64,000 nt of DNA from Cladophialophora immunda (lineage: Eukaryota; Ascomycota; Eurotiomycetes; Chaetothyriales; Herpotrichiellaceae): the NCBI RefSeq assembly GCF_000835495.1, contig NW_015622546.1:560883-624882 (forward strand), in the 5' to 3' direction. Positions 10,551 through 21,289 of this stretch are shown one piece after another; the first letter of the stretch is position 1, and each line of letters starts with the position of its first letter. The translations under genes and the position numbers were made by a program. The notes beneath the pieces were generated by a model. It was not told the DNA's origin. It saw only the letters and a program-made list of their open reading frames with translations, and made no database searches.

Positions 10551-12551
10551 ATGTATGGCGCAGCACGACATGGGCGACATGTCCTGAGAACGCTTCGGAC
10601 CTTTCCTTCTACCTCGATCTCCTCTACCCGGACGCATTTCGTTCCTTCAAGTTCGCGGAATATTGTCGCCAGACCTCTCGGTGTCAGGCCCTTTTCATGG
10701 ACGGTCCATAGATGCCAACAAGCCCTCGCTGAAGACCATGCTCGTGCGGAAGATTTTGGCGCAGAGGACATCTCTGCGGTCAACCGAGAGTTCACAAAAT
10801 TTTCGGACCTAGGAGATGCAGACGTTATTGATAAGAGGATCATCGACACCCTGGTCAACAAGATGGGCATCCACACAATGACAGAAGTCCAAAGAATGAC
10901 CATCAACGAATGTTTGGATGGCACAGATGTCATTGCCCAAGCACGTACCGGAACTGGCAAGACATTGGCTTTTCTGATGCCGATCGTGCAACGCATGCTC
11001 AGGGAACCCGAATTCGGTCGTCGACAACCCGCAATCGGAGACACAAGGGCCCTGATCATCTCTCCCACCCGTGAGTTGGCCGAGCAAATTGGAGAAGAGG
11101 CAAAGAAGATCGTCAGAGGCACGGGCGTCCAAGTACAATTGGCTGTCGGAGGTACTCAGAAACAATACCACCTTAAACTTATGCAACGGCAGGGCTGCCA
11201 CATTCTTGTTGGCACTCCAGGAAGAGTGAAGGATCTGTTGTCCGACCCCTACAATGGCCTTAGCCTAGAAAACATCCAGACTTTTGTGTTGGATGAGGCT
11301 GATCGGCTCCTTGATATTGGATTTGCGGAAGAGATCAGAGAGATCCAGAGTTTCATGCCCAAACATACCCGCCAACATCGTCAAACCCTCATGTTTTCCG
11401 CCACCATGCCACGAACTGTGGTTGGTCTGGTCAGAGAGACCATGAAGCCGGACTTCAAATTTGTCAGGACTGTTGACCCAGATGACGCTGCTACACACGA
11501 GTCCGTGCCGCAGCACATTGTATTCCTGCCGGGACTGCAGAATCAGATCCCAACATTGACCGAGATTGCCTGGAACGCTATGGAGGCTCATAAGAGAGAC
11601 CCAGAAAACAACATGCCTTTCAAAGCAATCGCCTTTTTCAGGTCGCTAAATGAGGTCAAAATAGCATTCGAAACCATGAGAAACTTGCGCGACCCATCGA
11701 CAAGAGGAGGAATGTTTGCCCCTCACCCACTCGCTCCCTGCAAGATCATTGAGATGTCATCCCAATTAGATCAGCGGCAAAGAAGTGCAAATTCGCAAGC
11801 ATTCCGGAACGCCGACTGCGCACTGATGATCTCGTCGGATGTCACAGCACGAGGGATGGACTTCCCCAACGTGTCGCATGTCATTCAAGTGGGCGCACCT
11901 CATAGAAGAGAAGACTACGTCCACCGTCTGGGCCGGACTGGCCGTGCGGGCAAACCTGGTCAAGGCTGGCTTCTCCTACAAAACGATGAGAGGAATGATT
12001 ACAGACAACTCGCCAACAGCATCCACGCCCACAATATTTACGAAGATACCAGCCTGGACACGGCAAAACTGGACATGACCCAGCCCACGCAACTGTCACC
12101 ACAAACCGCCAAGATTATGCAAATGGTGGAGTCAGGCGTCAGGCAAGTTTCCAGGCTTGACAAGGCAAAGGCATACCAGAGCTTGTTGTCCGTGCTCAAC
12201 CAGTCTGGCAATTCCTCGAGACAAGAGATCGTCAACCAAGTGAACGAGCTTGCGACGTATGGATGGGGGCTTGATTCACCACCTTCCGTGACGAGAAGCT
12301 GGGCTGACAAGATAGGGTTCGGTGGTGTCCAAGGCCTCACTTTCCGAGAGGAGAGTGGACATGGTGGTTCGTTTGGTGGTGGTGCGAGACCGCGGTCGGG
12401 AGGACGCCGTGACAGGTATGACGAACGCGATCCCTTCGGACAAGGTGCCTCCGGCTCTGGGAGGGGAACATTCGGGCAAGACAACTCATCATTCAACGAC
12501 CGTGGTGACCGTGGTCGGGGCAGACCCGGCGGTGATCGAAGGTTCCGTTAA
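10551..12551 (+). CDS. MSS116: Mitochondrial DEAD-box RNA helicase
   Basis: Single-exon gene, 666 residues from ATG 10551; the frame is also open upstream but without a better ATG. The first 50 residues are rich in Arg/Ser with no acidic residues, fitting a mitochondrial presequence. Motifs in order: ARTGTGKT (131-138), PTRELAEQ, TPGR, LDEAD (about 247-251), SATMP (about 284) and HRLGRTGRAGK (about 457-467). The last 70 residues are a Gly/Arg-rich basic tail, as in yeast Mss116, which remodels group I/II introns and aids mitochondrial translation. Role assigned by family; ATP-dependent RNA unwinding in the mitochondrial matrix is expected. Confidence 0.93.
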   Translation: MYGAARHGRHVLRTLRTFPSTSISSTRTHFVPSSSRNIVARPLGVRPFSWTVHRCQQALAEDHARAEDFGAEDISAVNREFTKFSDLGDADVIDKRIIDTLVNKMGIHTMTEVQRMTINECLDGTDVIAQARTGTGKTLAFLMPIVQRMLREPEFGRRQPAIGDTRALIISPTRELAEQIGEEAKKIVRGTGVQVQLAVGGTQKQYHLKLMQRQGCHILVGTPGRVKDLLSDPYNGLSLENIQTFVLDEADRLLDIGFAEEIREIQSFMPKHTRQHRQTLMFSATMPRTVVGLVRETMKPDFKFVRTVDPDDAATHESVPQHIVFLPGLQNQIPTLTEIAWNAMEAHKRDPENNMPFKAIAFFRSLNEVKIAFETMRNLRDPSTRGGMFAPHPLAPCKIIEMSSQLDQRQRSANSQAFRNADCALMISSDVTARGMDFPNVSHVIQVGAPHRREDYVHRLGRTGRAGKPGQGWLLLQNDERNDYRQLANSIHAHNIYEDTSLDTAKLDMTQPTQLSPQTAKIMQMVESGVRQVSRLDKAKAYQSLLSVLNQSGNSSRQEIVNQVNELATYGWGLDSPPSVTRSWADKIGFGGVQGLTFREESGHGGSFGGGARPRSGGRRDRYDERDPFGQGASGSGRGTFGQDNSSFNDRGDRGRGRPGGDRRFR

Positions 12552-13906
12552 GAGGTCTTTTGGACTGGATGACTGACTCAATGCCCTGAGAGGAGTTGTT
12601 GAAGCAACATTCCTTGCCGGCCATGAGACCTGACTCTACGGCTCGAAGCGAGTCTGCTTGAGCGCGGATTCTGGGTGGCTTGCTTCAAGTCCATCCACTG
12701 TTTTACTACAAAGGCACCGATTGACGGGACTGCGAAGTTAGCTGTCCTTCAGCATCGGAGACCTGCGGCGTCCTCCCACCACTGGTGCAGCTCCAGCTCT
12801 CACGAACCTCAAGCAGAGCGTCAGTTCTTCGTTTTAAGTGGGCCATTGATCATCATTTGCATGACGATGGCACTCTAATGGATTTGAAAGAGGCGGTGTT
12901 GTACATATAGTGAGAAGGGACAACAATCTTGACGAGGTTCCATGACCACGGTCGCGCATCTACTCCGCATCGTTATTTTCCGCATGCTTGAAGCAACTCA
13001 TCTCCCGATAGCCAGCTCGTTGTGGTGATCGCTACGAATCACAGCTGGAGTTGGTCTACTCGTCTGGCAATCATCAACTTCCCTCACAAGCGCCGGCGCT
13101 CTTACGGCCTATCGACTTCTATTGTGTGTTTGAGTACATGGTGCGGTTGAGATCTTGTACATATACATAGACGGATGGATACCCCCTTTCTCTTGTGTGT
13201 ATCATTATGCGTGTTTAACTTGGTCCTTGTCCAATCCAACACTACGAACAAGGGCTTGGGTTGGCACTGTTTGGGCGTGCCATTCCTTTGCATTTGCAAA
13301 ATTCGGCATGGCGATAGCTGCCGGAGTTTAATTATACGTGGTTTGGCGCCAGGGTGGACGGAAGACGGGATTTGCGATAATCGCCAGTGGTTATGATGAA
13401 AATGCAGAGGGGAGATGAGAGGCGCAGCTGCATTAGACTCGAAAATGGAAAGAATCTCCTCTACAACTCTACAAGAGTTAGAAACCCATGAATTTGAAAT
13501 ATGGACCGGCCCCCGATTCGCATCGTTCCCCCCGTGCGTTTCAAGCATGTATCTATCGGAGTCAACACGTTGGGTTCTGGCCAACAAGCTGTGTCCTTGC
13601 CTCAGCGTGATCAAGCCTCGGTTTTTCATCGTTTTCAGGAACTAACATAATAGCCTTCAGGTGTTAGTGACGTGAGAGAACGTCCCATCTCACTTCCGGT
13701 GGCGAACAGGCAGCCAGCGGGGATTCTGGCTCATCAAGAAGCCTTTTGATTTGTTATTTTGCAAGGCTGCATATGCCTCTACTTCTGGACCCTTTGACCA
13801 GGCCGCATTCTCTGCTCTTCCCATCTCTGAGCTACGCCCTCTGTCTGGTCATGAGAGAGAAAAGGTGAAGAAGAGAGTCCGAGTCCCCAAGAGGTGAAAA
13901 TGCGGG
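12552..13906. other. Intergenic region between convergent MSS116 and bli-3-like genes
   Basis: 1.35 kb. Both flanking genes end here, so it contains two 3' UTRs. Several short reading frames exist on both strands, but none has a recognisable domain or a convincing splice structure. Nothing else was seen. Confidence 0.35.
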
Positions 13907-14809
13907 CTAATGTGAGCTCCGCCACTGCTGCATCTCCTGCTCGTTGATCTCGCGCAGGTCGTTGACGTTGGCGACCTCGCCCGTGACGGCGCCCTTGACC
14001 ATCTCGACGCCGCGGCCGAGCATGGTGCCCTTGGGCAGCGCGTAGGTGGCGGTCAGGGCCTGGAGCCGGATGACGCCGATGCGCGGGTCGTTCTCGCCGC
14101 CGTCGTGCACGCCGTCGCCCAGGTCGCCGAGCCAGGTCCGCAGCGTCGGCGTGTAGTACTTCTTGACCGTGTCGCGGTCGCGGAGGATGCTGGCCGTGCC
14201 CGAGATCGAGGCCCAGCTTCCCGACGAGGTCAGGAAGGCCATGTTGACGTGCTCGTCCGACGAGAGGTCCGAGGTCTTGCCCGACGAGGTGTTGGTGTGG
14301 AAGAGGAGGTCGACGCCGCCGGATTCCTGCGGGGGAAGAGAGGAGCGTGGTTAGCGATGGCCACTGCGATTCTTTGCTTCATGGCTTGTCTTCGCTTGTC
14401 TTGGTGGATGCCTGCGGTGCGGATCTTGAGGGAGAGAGAAAGAGAGAGTTGGGAGCTAGAACGGCTGGTGTGTGAGGGACATACCTGAGCAGCCAGAGCC
14501 ATGCATCTCGAGACTAACAGACCGGAATCCGCGATGCGTGTGGTCATCATGCCGAACTTGCAGGATCTGACAAAGTCATTGAGCGCGTTGACCTTCTCTT
14601 CGAGGCCTGGCTCGTCTTTGTTCTTGGCCTTGTACCTGTGTTTTTGCCACGGACCCGAGTCAGCTTCTTTTGTTTCCCTTCCAGGACATGTGCAGGCGTG
14701 ATTGAACACGAAGGGATCGGGGTAGGAGAGAGCGTTCCTCGAGACGACAGAGCTAGGATGGGGGAGGAGAGGCGAAGAATGGGACAGCGACATACGGATC
14801 GGATGCCAT
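13907..14809 (-). CDS. bli-3: Bli-3-like FMN-binding split-barrel protein
   Basis: Three exons (14809-14796, 14635-14485, 14326-13907) join in phase to 194 residues; the first exon is only 14 nt (MASD plus two bases). FGMMTTR, LLVSRCMA, DLLFHTNTSSGKTSDL, HVNMAFL and WASISGTA are the ordered motifs of the pyridoxamine-phosphate-oxidase-like / general-stress-protein-26 barrel. Neurospora bli-3 (blue-light-inducible 3) is the best known fungal member. It is expected to bind FMN in the cytosol; the reaction is not established. The coding sequence is markedly GC-rich compared with its flanks. Light regulation is inferred from the homologue only. Confidence 0.83.
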
Positions 14810-16112
14810 TTTGGGAGGATGGGCGGGGTCTCTGATATCAAGAGTTAAGTGTGCACTCTGTAAAGGGAGTTTGGGCTTGTTATATGGTCTGAAGAATGGA
14901 TTGCAAGCAAACAGAAGATGAAAGAAATCAAAAAGGTAGAGAGGCACCGGAGGAAATAGAAGTAGGTACTTCGCGTGAGAGTGACGTCGATGAGGGTAAG
15001 GCAAGAAACGGTGCTCCGCAACCGCGTTCAACCATTGGGAACCTGCTGGGCAGAGAGAGTTTGTCACTCATTCACAATGTGGGGTTAGAGAAGACATGAG
15101 ATGATCGATGAGAGATGAGACGATGATCCAAGGAACATGTGTGCGTCACTCGTGGATGGCGATGCCGGTGATGCTGCCAAGCGCTTTGACAGTCTCCTCT
15201 TTGTGCTGGCCACTTGGGAGGCTGCCATTCTACAGTGTGCGTCCCTGTCGACTTGGGGATTCTGCTATGGAGATTGTTGGATATGTCTCTCATCAGTGTT
15301 GCTTGGTGTTTGTAGAGATGTCGTTTGTTGGGATCGACGAGGCTGCATCGATCCATGGATCCAACATCCAGCCAATGACGTCAGCATGTCGGACTTGGGC
15401 TTCCCCCGCGAGGCTACAGTCCAGCACATGCTACCGAAACGTTTGCAACAAGAGACCTTCAGTCTTCACGACCTTGATCCAGAGTTTCGTGACGAGAGGG
15501 TATATCTCATTGGAAGACCTGGCTGTAAATCTGGCAGCGTTGTCGTTCGGTAGATCGAGTGGGCACGAGATTTCTCGTTAGTCGTAGCCTCGAGCAATGG
15601 TGATCTTGACGCCAATGTACGGTTCGCGCAGTGGCCTGTATTGTGCTCCGTTGTGCCAGTCCTTCAATGTCTTTTCTGGCATTTTGGAAGGATAAATCCC
15701 TCTACCAGACCTGGAATGGCCATCATAGAGCTAGCTACCTCGAACCGTTCACCGCTGGTGTGAAATGGTCCTCTCGCAGAAACACCGCTGGTCGGAATCA
15801 TGTTGTATCCCGATCTCAATATAAGGAGGTGCATGCAATTGTGGGTAAGCGGACAGTCGGTTGATCAAACAACCATCCTGTCATGTCGGGACCAACTCGG
15901 GGACCGCATCAAAGACGAGACCGAATCTTTGCTAACAGCTCCATCCGTTTGTACATAGCTGGCTCGAAGCAGGCTGTTGATGGTACCATCGAAGGTGAGG
16001 CGTTGAGCAAGTCGAGAAGTCGTCGAGGAAGCACTTGCTCCGCGTTACAATCGTGGCGAGGTCTGGTTTGTCGTGAAAATGGCATCTGATGAATGCTTCC
16101 ATTCCATCCAAG
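14810..16112. other. Intergenic region upstream of the bli-3-like gene
   Basis: 1.3 kb holding the bli-3-like promoter and the 3' flank of SNU23. Frames of up to about 150 codons are open on the plus strand near 15.1-15.6 kb, but their translations show no recognisable domain and have odd composition. A non-coding transcript cannot be excluded. Confidence 0.35.
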
Positions 16113-16769
16113 TCAAGAGATGATCCCCAGTCGCCCCTCCCACTCATCCTCTTTCTTGACACCCTTCTCTTCCTTGGCCGCTCTCCTCTTTTCGTTTCTC
16201 TTTCTTCTCTTCTCTTCTCTCTCCGCCGCGTCGATCTCTTCAGCCCTTTTGATCCTCGCCTGGATATCGACCTCGCCCAACATCTTCGCCTCTTCCTCCT
16301 GCTGTCTCTTCCGTGCCTTGAGCATTTCTAACCTTTCCCGCACATCCTGCAACGTTGCTCTTTTCACCTGCCCCGACTGGCCCGTGTTGATCAGGTGCTG
16401 CTTCGAATTCAAATGTTCAATGTACTGCACATTATCCTTGTATGTCAGGTCACAGGCTTCGCAGTAAAACCCTGCGCCCTTCCCTCTCTTGCCGATTCCC
16501 GCACCGGCCGGGACAATGGTACTCTTTCCGACCATGCTCGCCACGTCCAATCTTGAGCCACGCGCAGTCGTAGAGTCCAAGGACGAGAAGTCCACGGGTT
16601 TGTGCCATTTTTTCCCTTCGAGTTTAGCTTCATAGCGCGCTTTGGCTTCCTCGCGACGTTCTTCTTGTTCCTTTTTGGCCTTTGCTTCGTATTCGGCGCG
16701 GTCCCAGGTGCGGCGGAAGTCGGTATCGGAGGCTGCGGCGGTGCCGTACGCGGACTTGCGTTCGGCCAT
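16113..16769 (-). CDS. SNU23: U4/U6.U5 tri-snRNP component SNU23 (ZMAT2-like zinc finger protein)
   Basis: Single-exon gene of 218 residues, close to yeast Snu23 and human ZMAT2 in length. The N-terminus DTDFRRTWDRAEYEAKAK is characteristic. The matrin/U1-type C2H2 finger lies at about residues 102-125: FYCEACDLTYKD, then HLNSKQH. A long charged coiled-coil tail (ERLEMLKARK, then EREEKRRKRNEKR) follows. The family joins the spliceosomal B complex near the U6/5' splice site. Nuclear housekeeping gene; its neighbours appear functionally unrelated. Confidence 0.92.
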   Translation of the reverse strand: MAERKSAYGTAAASDTDFRRTWDRAEYEAKAKKEQEERREEAKARYEAKLEGKKWHKPVDFSSLDSTTARGSRLDVASMVGKSTIVPAGAGIGKRGKGAGFYCEACDLTYKDNVQYIEHLNSKQHLINTGQSGQVKRATLQDVRERLEMLKARKRQQEEEAKMLGEVDIQARIKRAEEIDAAEREEKRRKRNEKRRAAKEEKGVKKEDEWEGRLGIIS

Positions 16770-17440
16770 AATGGTGCACCTTCGATTAACGAAAGGAGAT
16801 GCCTGCGGGAGGTGCAGATATCGTGTGGTTGAAAGAAAGCGGGCAGTTTGAAGGCCAGGAAAAGGGAGATGCGGAGAAACCCAAGATCCGAAATTCAGAG
16901 CCTGTGGCTAATTACATCGGTTGGAGGACATTTCCGCGTGGAGGGCTTTGATAGCGGCAAACACCAAGAAACGGGCTTTTCGCAAAACAGACTTACGTAG
17001 CTATTGACGTGCAGCTATAACGCAGAGCTGTCACAAGAGCTCAACAACGACTCTCAGAAGAGACATCGATTGTGGTATGAATTCATTTTGCATTGCTTGA
17101 CGGACGCCGTGCTATCTTGTCCAATTCACCGAGAGATCAAGGCCGAACAGTCAACATGGGCTAGAAGTCCCGCCGCGCGAGTTCTCAGGTCCATGCCACC
17201 AACCTCTCTGCAACTACCGCCAGCAACAACACTGTTGAGATCATTTGGAACAGAACTTCCAATGCACTATGTAAGATGTTCCTGGCGGAACAGCCTGCTG
17301 CCAACGTGTGTTGATGAGTGCTTGGACGTTCCATCCATTGTTGTCTTCTTTTGCCGTCGAAGGATTTCCCAAGCTGTACTCAAACTCGCTTCTGCGCAAT
17401 TTTACCACCTTTGGGTTCTGACTCTCCTCACGGGCTGACA
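16770..17440. other. Intergenic region between SNU23 and the secreted-protein gene
   Basis: 0.67 kb, containing the SNU23 promoter. A 144-codon plus-strand frame is present but has no domain or codon signature that supports it. Confidence 0.35.
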
Positions 17441-18022
17441 TCAGACGCAGTAGATGTACTGCAAGTTGAGCTGCTTCAACGGATCCGGATTGTCGGTGAT
17501 GGCATATCCAATTTCGATGGGCATGTTCATGTTGGTCTCTGGACTATCGTCGATATTCAAGACCTGCAACTGAGCCAGGAACGAGTTCTGATTGCCGGGG
17601 AAGTCCGACCCTCCTTTGACAATGAACTTGATGTCGCGGTAACCGTACCCCTCGGCGCTGACCGGCTCGGGAGTGTCAGGACAGAGGTATACGAAATTGA
17701 CGTCCTTGCTGATGGTCTGAGGGACGGACGACGAGGGCAAGGTGACGTAGTTGTACAAAGCGTTGCAGGAGGTGCTGGTGTCGCCGACAGAGCCACGAGA
17801 CTTGACGTTGATGTTGACTTCCCAGGTCATTCCGCATGGTGGACCGACTGGATTGGGACTGATGTTGAAGGTGAGATAGTCGGTGAGGGCAGCTGAGCCA
17901 GAGGTTTCGTTACGTGCGATCAGGTCGACGGCAGTTTCCGCACCGGTGAGAGAGGAGGGAATTGCGGTGGCATTGGCGACGGCCAGCAAGAAAAGGAGAA
18001 TGGGGAGCAAGATGAGTTCCAT
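17441..18022 (-). CDS. Small secreted protein, unknown function
   Basis: Single exon, 193 residues. The first 20 residues (MELILLPILLFLLAVANATA) form a classical hydrophobic signal peptide with a small-residue cleavage site. The mature part has four cysteines (63, 86, 114, 192), allowing two disulphides, and two N-glycosylation sequons (N38, N53). No transmembrane segment or GPI signal is visible. It ends in YIYCV with a cysteine as the penultimate residue. I do not recognise a family; the size and cysteine count are typical of small extracellular fungal proteins, including effectors, but that is only a class resemblance. Confidence 0.62.
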   Translation of the reverse strand: MELILLPILLFLLAVANATAIPSSLTGAETAVDLIARNETSGSAALTDYLTFNISPNPVGPPCGMTWEVNINVKSRGSVGDTSTSCNALYNYVTLPSSSVPQTISKDVNFVYLCPDTPEPVSAEGYGYRDIKFIVKGGSDFPGNQNSFLAQLQVLNIDDSPETNMNMPIEIGYAITDNPDPLKQLNLQYIYCV

Positions 18023-19021
18023 GTTGACGAGAAGTTCAGAGGACGTCTAGCAGCGAGCAATTGTTGTGCAGAGAAGCGTTTGACCTAGCGAAAGAATTGT
18101 GTGTGTTGCTTTCCAAAGACGAGAGCCGAATTCTAGACGTTCTTTTATACCTGCGACCTGTCTATGTAGACTGAGAGTGAATTTCTCGAGTGACATTTTT
18201 GCAGGCGAAGGTGACACCGAGTACTTCACATGCTCACCGTGAATCTTCACCAAAGTGTCCTTTAGACGTTAGTCAGGCCGGATGGCAATATCTAGCCAGG
18301 ATGCGCCTTCATATCCTTCTTCCCTGGCCTTCTAAGGTGAGGTCTAGCTATAGACCGAAGTCGTAGGTTGTCGTCTACGTGAGATCGCCGCCTAGAGAGT
18401 CCATCATAATCTTTGAAGGCCTGCTGCAGAAGCCAGACAATGTCATTCTAATATATGTGATGAGCTACTGATCCAGAGTCTTTTGGGCTATGAGAAGTGA
18501 GGTGTGACAAGCATCTTGCACTAGGTGAGAGTCTTCAGCAACAGCAAACATTGAAGCAAGAAGACTTTGCCAGCGTTGAGCACAGACAGTTAGAACTGAG
18601 AGATATGAGAAGAACTTGAGCACCTGGTTCACTAGAGACGCCTGCCTAGGAGATGAGAGAATGGTTGGTGTCACTCCAACTAGGGATGGACCTCGACTAC
18701 CTGTGCCTACCTGAGGCACAAACACAAGTAAAATGAGTCTAAAGCGAGGTGAATCTTCAACCGCGTACCCAGCTCGCCAGATCCACCTGGTGCCACTCAA
18801 TCGGGTGCCTGTGGCTAACCACCAACTTCCTGGGACTCGGCTATCACGCATAAGTGAGGTCAAGCGTCAAAGGCGTCACAAGTGACTAGAACTAGCGGGA
18901 GTCTCCGCATCTGCCAGGCACTGCGGAGAAGATCAAAAGGTTGGAGATATTTTTCTTTTCTTCGAGATCAACTCACCCGTTCCTGGAATTTCCATTGCGG
19001 CTTGACAAGCACAAGAACAAG
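18023..19021. other. Divergent intergenic region, secreted protein / HIS5
   Basis: 1 kb containing both promoters. Short motifs such as CTAGA and CCTAGG recur, but there is no convincing long repeat. A 132-codon minus-strand frame near 18.5-18.9 kb has no recognisable content. Confidence 0.35.
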
Positions 19022-20391
19022 ATGGCGCCGAAAACCTCGCCGTTCGATCTCTCCAAATGCGCGAGGCCCAACATCCTCAAGTTGCAGCCTTATAGGTGTG
19101 CGCGAGAGTAAGTCTGTCCTGGCGCATTGCTGGTCCTCGACTGACTCACCTGTCTAGTGACTACAAAGACGACGGCACCAACATCCTCCTTGACGCGAAC
19201 GAGAATGCCTATGGTCCTGGGCTGGCTCTTGAAGAGAATGGGGTACATGGCAAAAATGACAAGACAACGGTCAACTTTCTGGGTCTGAACAGATATCCTG
19301 ATCCACACCAACTGGAGCTGAAGGAACTGTTCTGTCGCCTGCGAAACACACATACCCATACAGACAAACAATTGAAACCAGAGAATATGTTCTGTGGAGT
19401 CGGCTCGGATGAAGCCATCGACGCGCTGTTGCGCTGCTTCTGTGTGCCTGGAAAAGACAAGATCCTGACCTGCCCTCCCACATACGGCATGTACGCAGTC
19501 AGCGCAGACGTCAATGATGTTGAGATCGTCCAGGTGCCCCTCAACCCTGAGAATGGCTTCTCACTGCAGCCCCAACAAATCCTGGACAAACTCTCCTCCG
19601 ATCCCTCCATCAAGATGGTGTACATTTGCTCTCCTGGAAACCCCACCGCCAGCCTCATTCCCAAGGAAGACATTCAACAAATATTAGAGCATCCGACGTG
19701 GAACGGCATTGTCATCGTTGACGAAGCATACATTGATTTCTCACCTGATGGATCGAGCCTGGCGGAATGGGTGTTGGAGTGGCCGAACCTGGTGGTGTGT
19801 CAAACATTGAGCAAGGCATTTGGCTTAGCCGGCATACGCCTAGGAGTGGTCTTCAGCAGTCGTGAGATTGCAGCGCTGCTCAACAACATGAAGGCACCCT
19901 ATAACATCTCCAGTCCAACCAGTGCCATCGCCATAGCAGCCTTGCAAGAAGAGAACCTTGCGGTCATGCGCCAATACCGCGAGAAGATCATCCAGCAACG
20001 AGATAGACTCCTTCGAGAACTTCCACGCATTCCAGGTATTGGCCGTTTCCGAGGAGGGTCCGCTTCGAACTTCCTGCTGGTCGAGATTTTGGACAGACCC
20101 CGGGAAGAGGGCGGACAGCCAGACAATGTGACGGCTTTGAATGTTTACGAGACCATGGCGGGGCAACGCGGCGTCGTGGTCCGTTTCCGGGGAAAGGAGT
20201 ACGGGTGCAAGGGGTGTCTGAGGATCACAGTGGGCACCGAGCAGGAGGTGGATCGTTTCCTAGAGGAACTCAGATCTGTCTTGGGTCACATTTACTCGGC
20301 TTCGTCGCAGGGCTCAAAGGTCAATGGAATCGGCAAGGAGAATCAGAGTGAGGGGGAACGCGAGGTGGCGGCCAACAGTGTGATATCATAA
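19022..20391 (+). CDS. HIS5: Histidinol-phosphate aminotransferase
   Basis: Two exons (19022-19107, 19158-20391) give 439 residues; intron 1 is 50 bp. The start MAPKTSPFDLSKCARPNIL and the join CARDDYKDDGTNILLDANENAYGPG fit the fungal family. TLSKAFGLAGIRLG around residue 247 carries the PLP lysine, IVDEAYIDF precedes it, and VRFRGKEYGCKGCLRITVGT near the end holds the substrate arginine region. The enzyme transaminates imidazole-acetol phosphate to L-histidinol phosphate, a late step of histidine biosynthesis, in the cytosol. The last 30 residues are a low-complexity tail beyond the yeast length. Confidence 0.95.
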
Positions 20392-21289
20392 GGGTCACGG
20401 CTCCTCCCTAGTGGGTGCCTAGGCCCTGTCTAGGGCTGTGAGGCTTGTCTAGGGGGGGTGCGTCTGGTGCGGTGGTGCCTAGGAGTAGAGTGGAGGCTGC
20501 TTAGACTTTTCTTTTTGGCAGATCCCATGGCTAAAAGTCCCATGAGCGGAAGGGGCCTTTTCCCCCAATGGCGTTGCCTAAACTTTCATGGCTATCCCCA
20601 AAACTGATAGAAAGCAACAACACCTGGTTCTCCATGATCCTGTCACATTCTGCCAACACATCGCTCTCGATTCCTTCACGGTCGTCCAATCCAACACCAC
20701 GTCGCTTCGCCTCTCTCACTCACACAAACTCATACACTTGCAGACCTGCTCCGATTTGCCTTGCAGCCTGGCCCTCGAAGGTATTGCGCAGGAACACGGA
20801 ACCGACCCCCCCAAAGCTGTCGTCCCGAACTTCTTGCCTTTTGTACGCCTTACGATAGGCCACAACTTGCTCACAATTCTGATGCCCTATGCCAGTCACC
20901 GAGCGAATGATGGACGTGCTATGAAGAGATACAGCCACCGCAGCCACCAACCTGCCACATCCTGCACCTTGATCGCATCATCCTCCCTGCATCTGCATCT
21001 AGTCACTTCCTCTTCCTCCGTTTCGAGCCTCCGAAATACTGTCCTTCCCTCTCGATAACCGCTCTCTTGTCCTCCTTTCGTCAGTTTCCGGCTGCGGTTG
21101 AATCGTCAACAAGTCTGGCCAACTCACAGCTTGGTCACCCGGCCTTCACTTTCGCTGCCCGATCTGCAGAGGATACACAGACACTGTCGACTCCTCCTTG
21201 CGAAACCATGTTGATTGAGCTGAAGAGAAGGCAATTGGTCGTCGCATCACATTTTTGAGGGACTCTCAGCCTAAGGGTGTTGGTGAATC
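20392..21289. other. Intergenic region between HIS5 and the J-protein gene
   Basis: 0.9 kb. The first 100 bp are rich in CTAGG motifs (listed separately). The rest is CT-rich and looks like the promoter and leader of the J-protein gene. No gene was seen. Confidence 0.35.
20410..20485. repeat. Cluster of CCTAGG/TCTAGGG motifs in the HIS5 3' flank
   Basis: Within 76 bp, TGCCTAGG occurs twice and GTCTAGGG twice. It is a local low-complexity patch rather than a recognisable repeat family, and its role is unknown. Confidence 0.3.

Noticed and set aside
15108..15581. Plus-strand frames of 138-157 codons near 15.1-15.6 kb
   Set aside because: No domain, odd composition and overlapping frames of similar length; no support for a gene.
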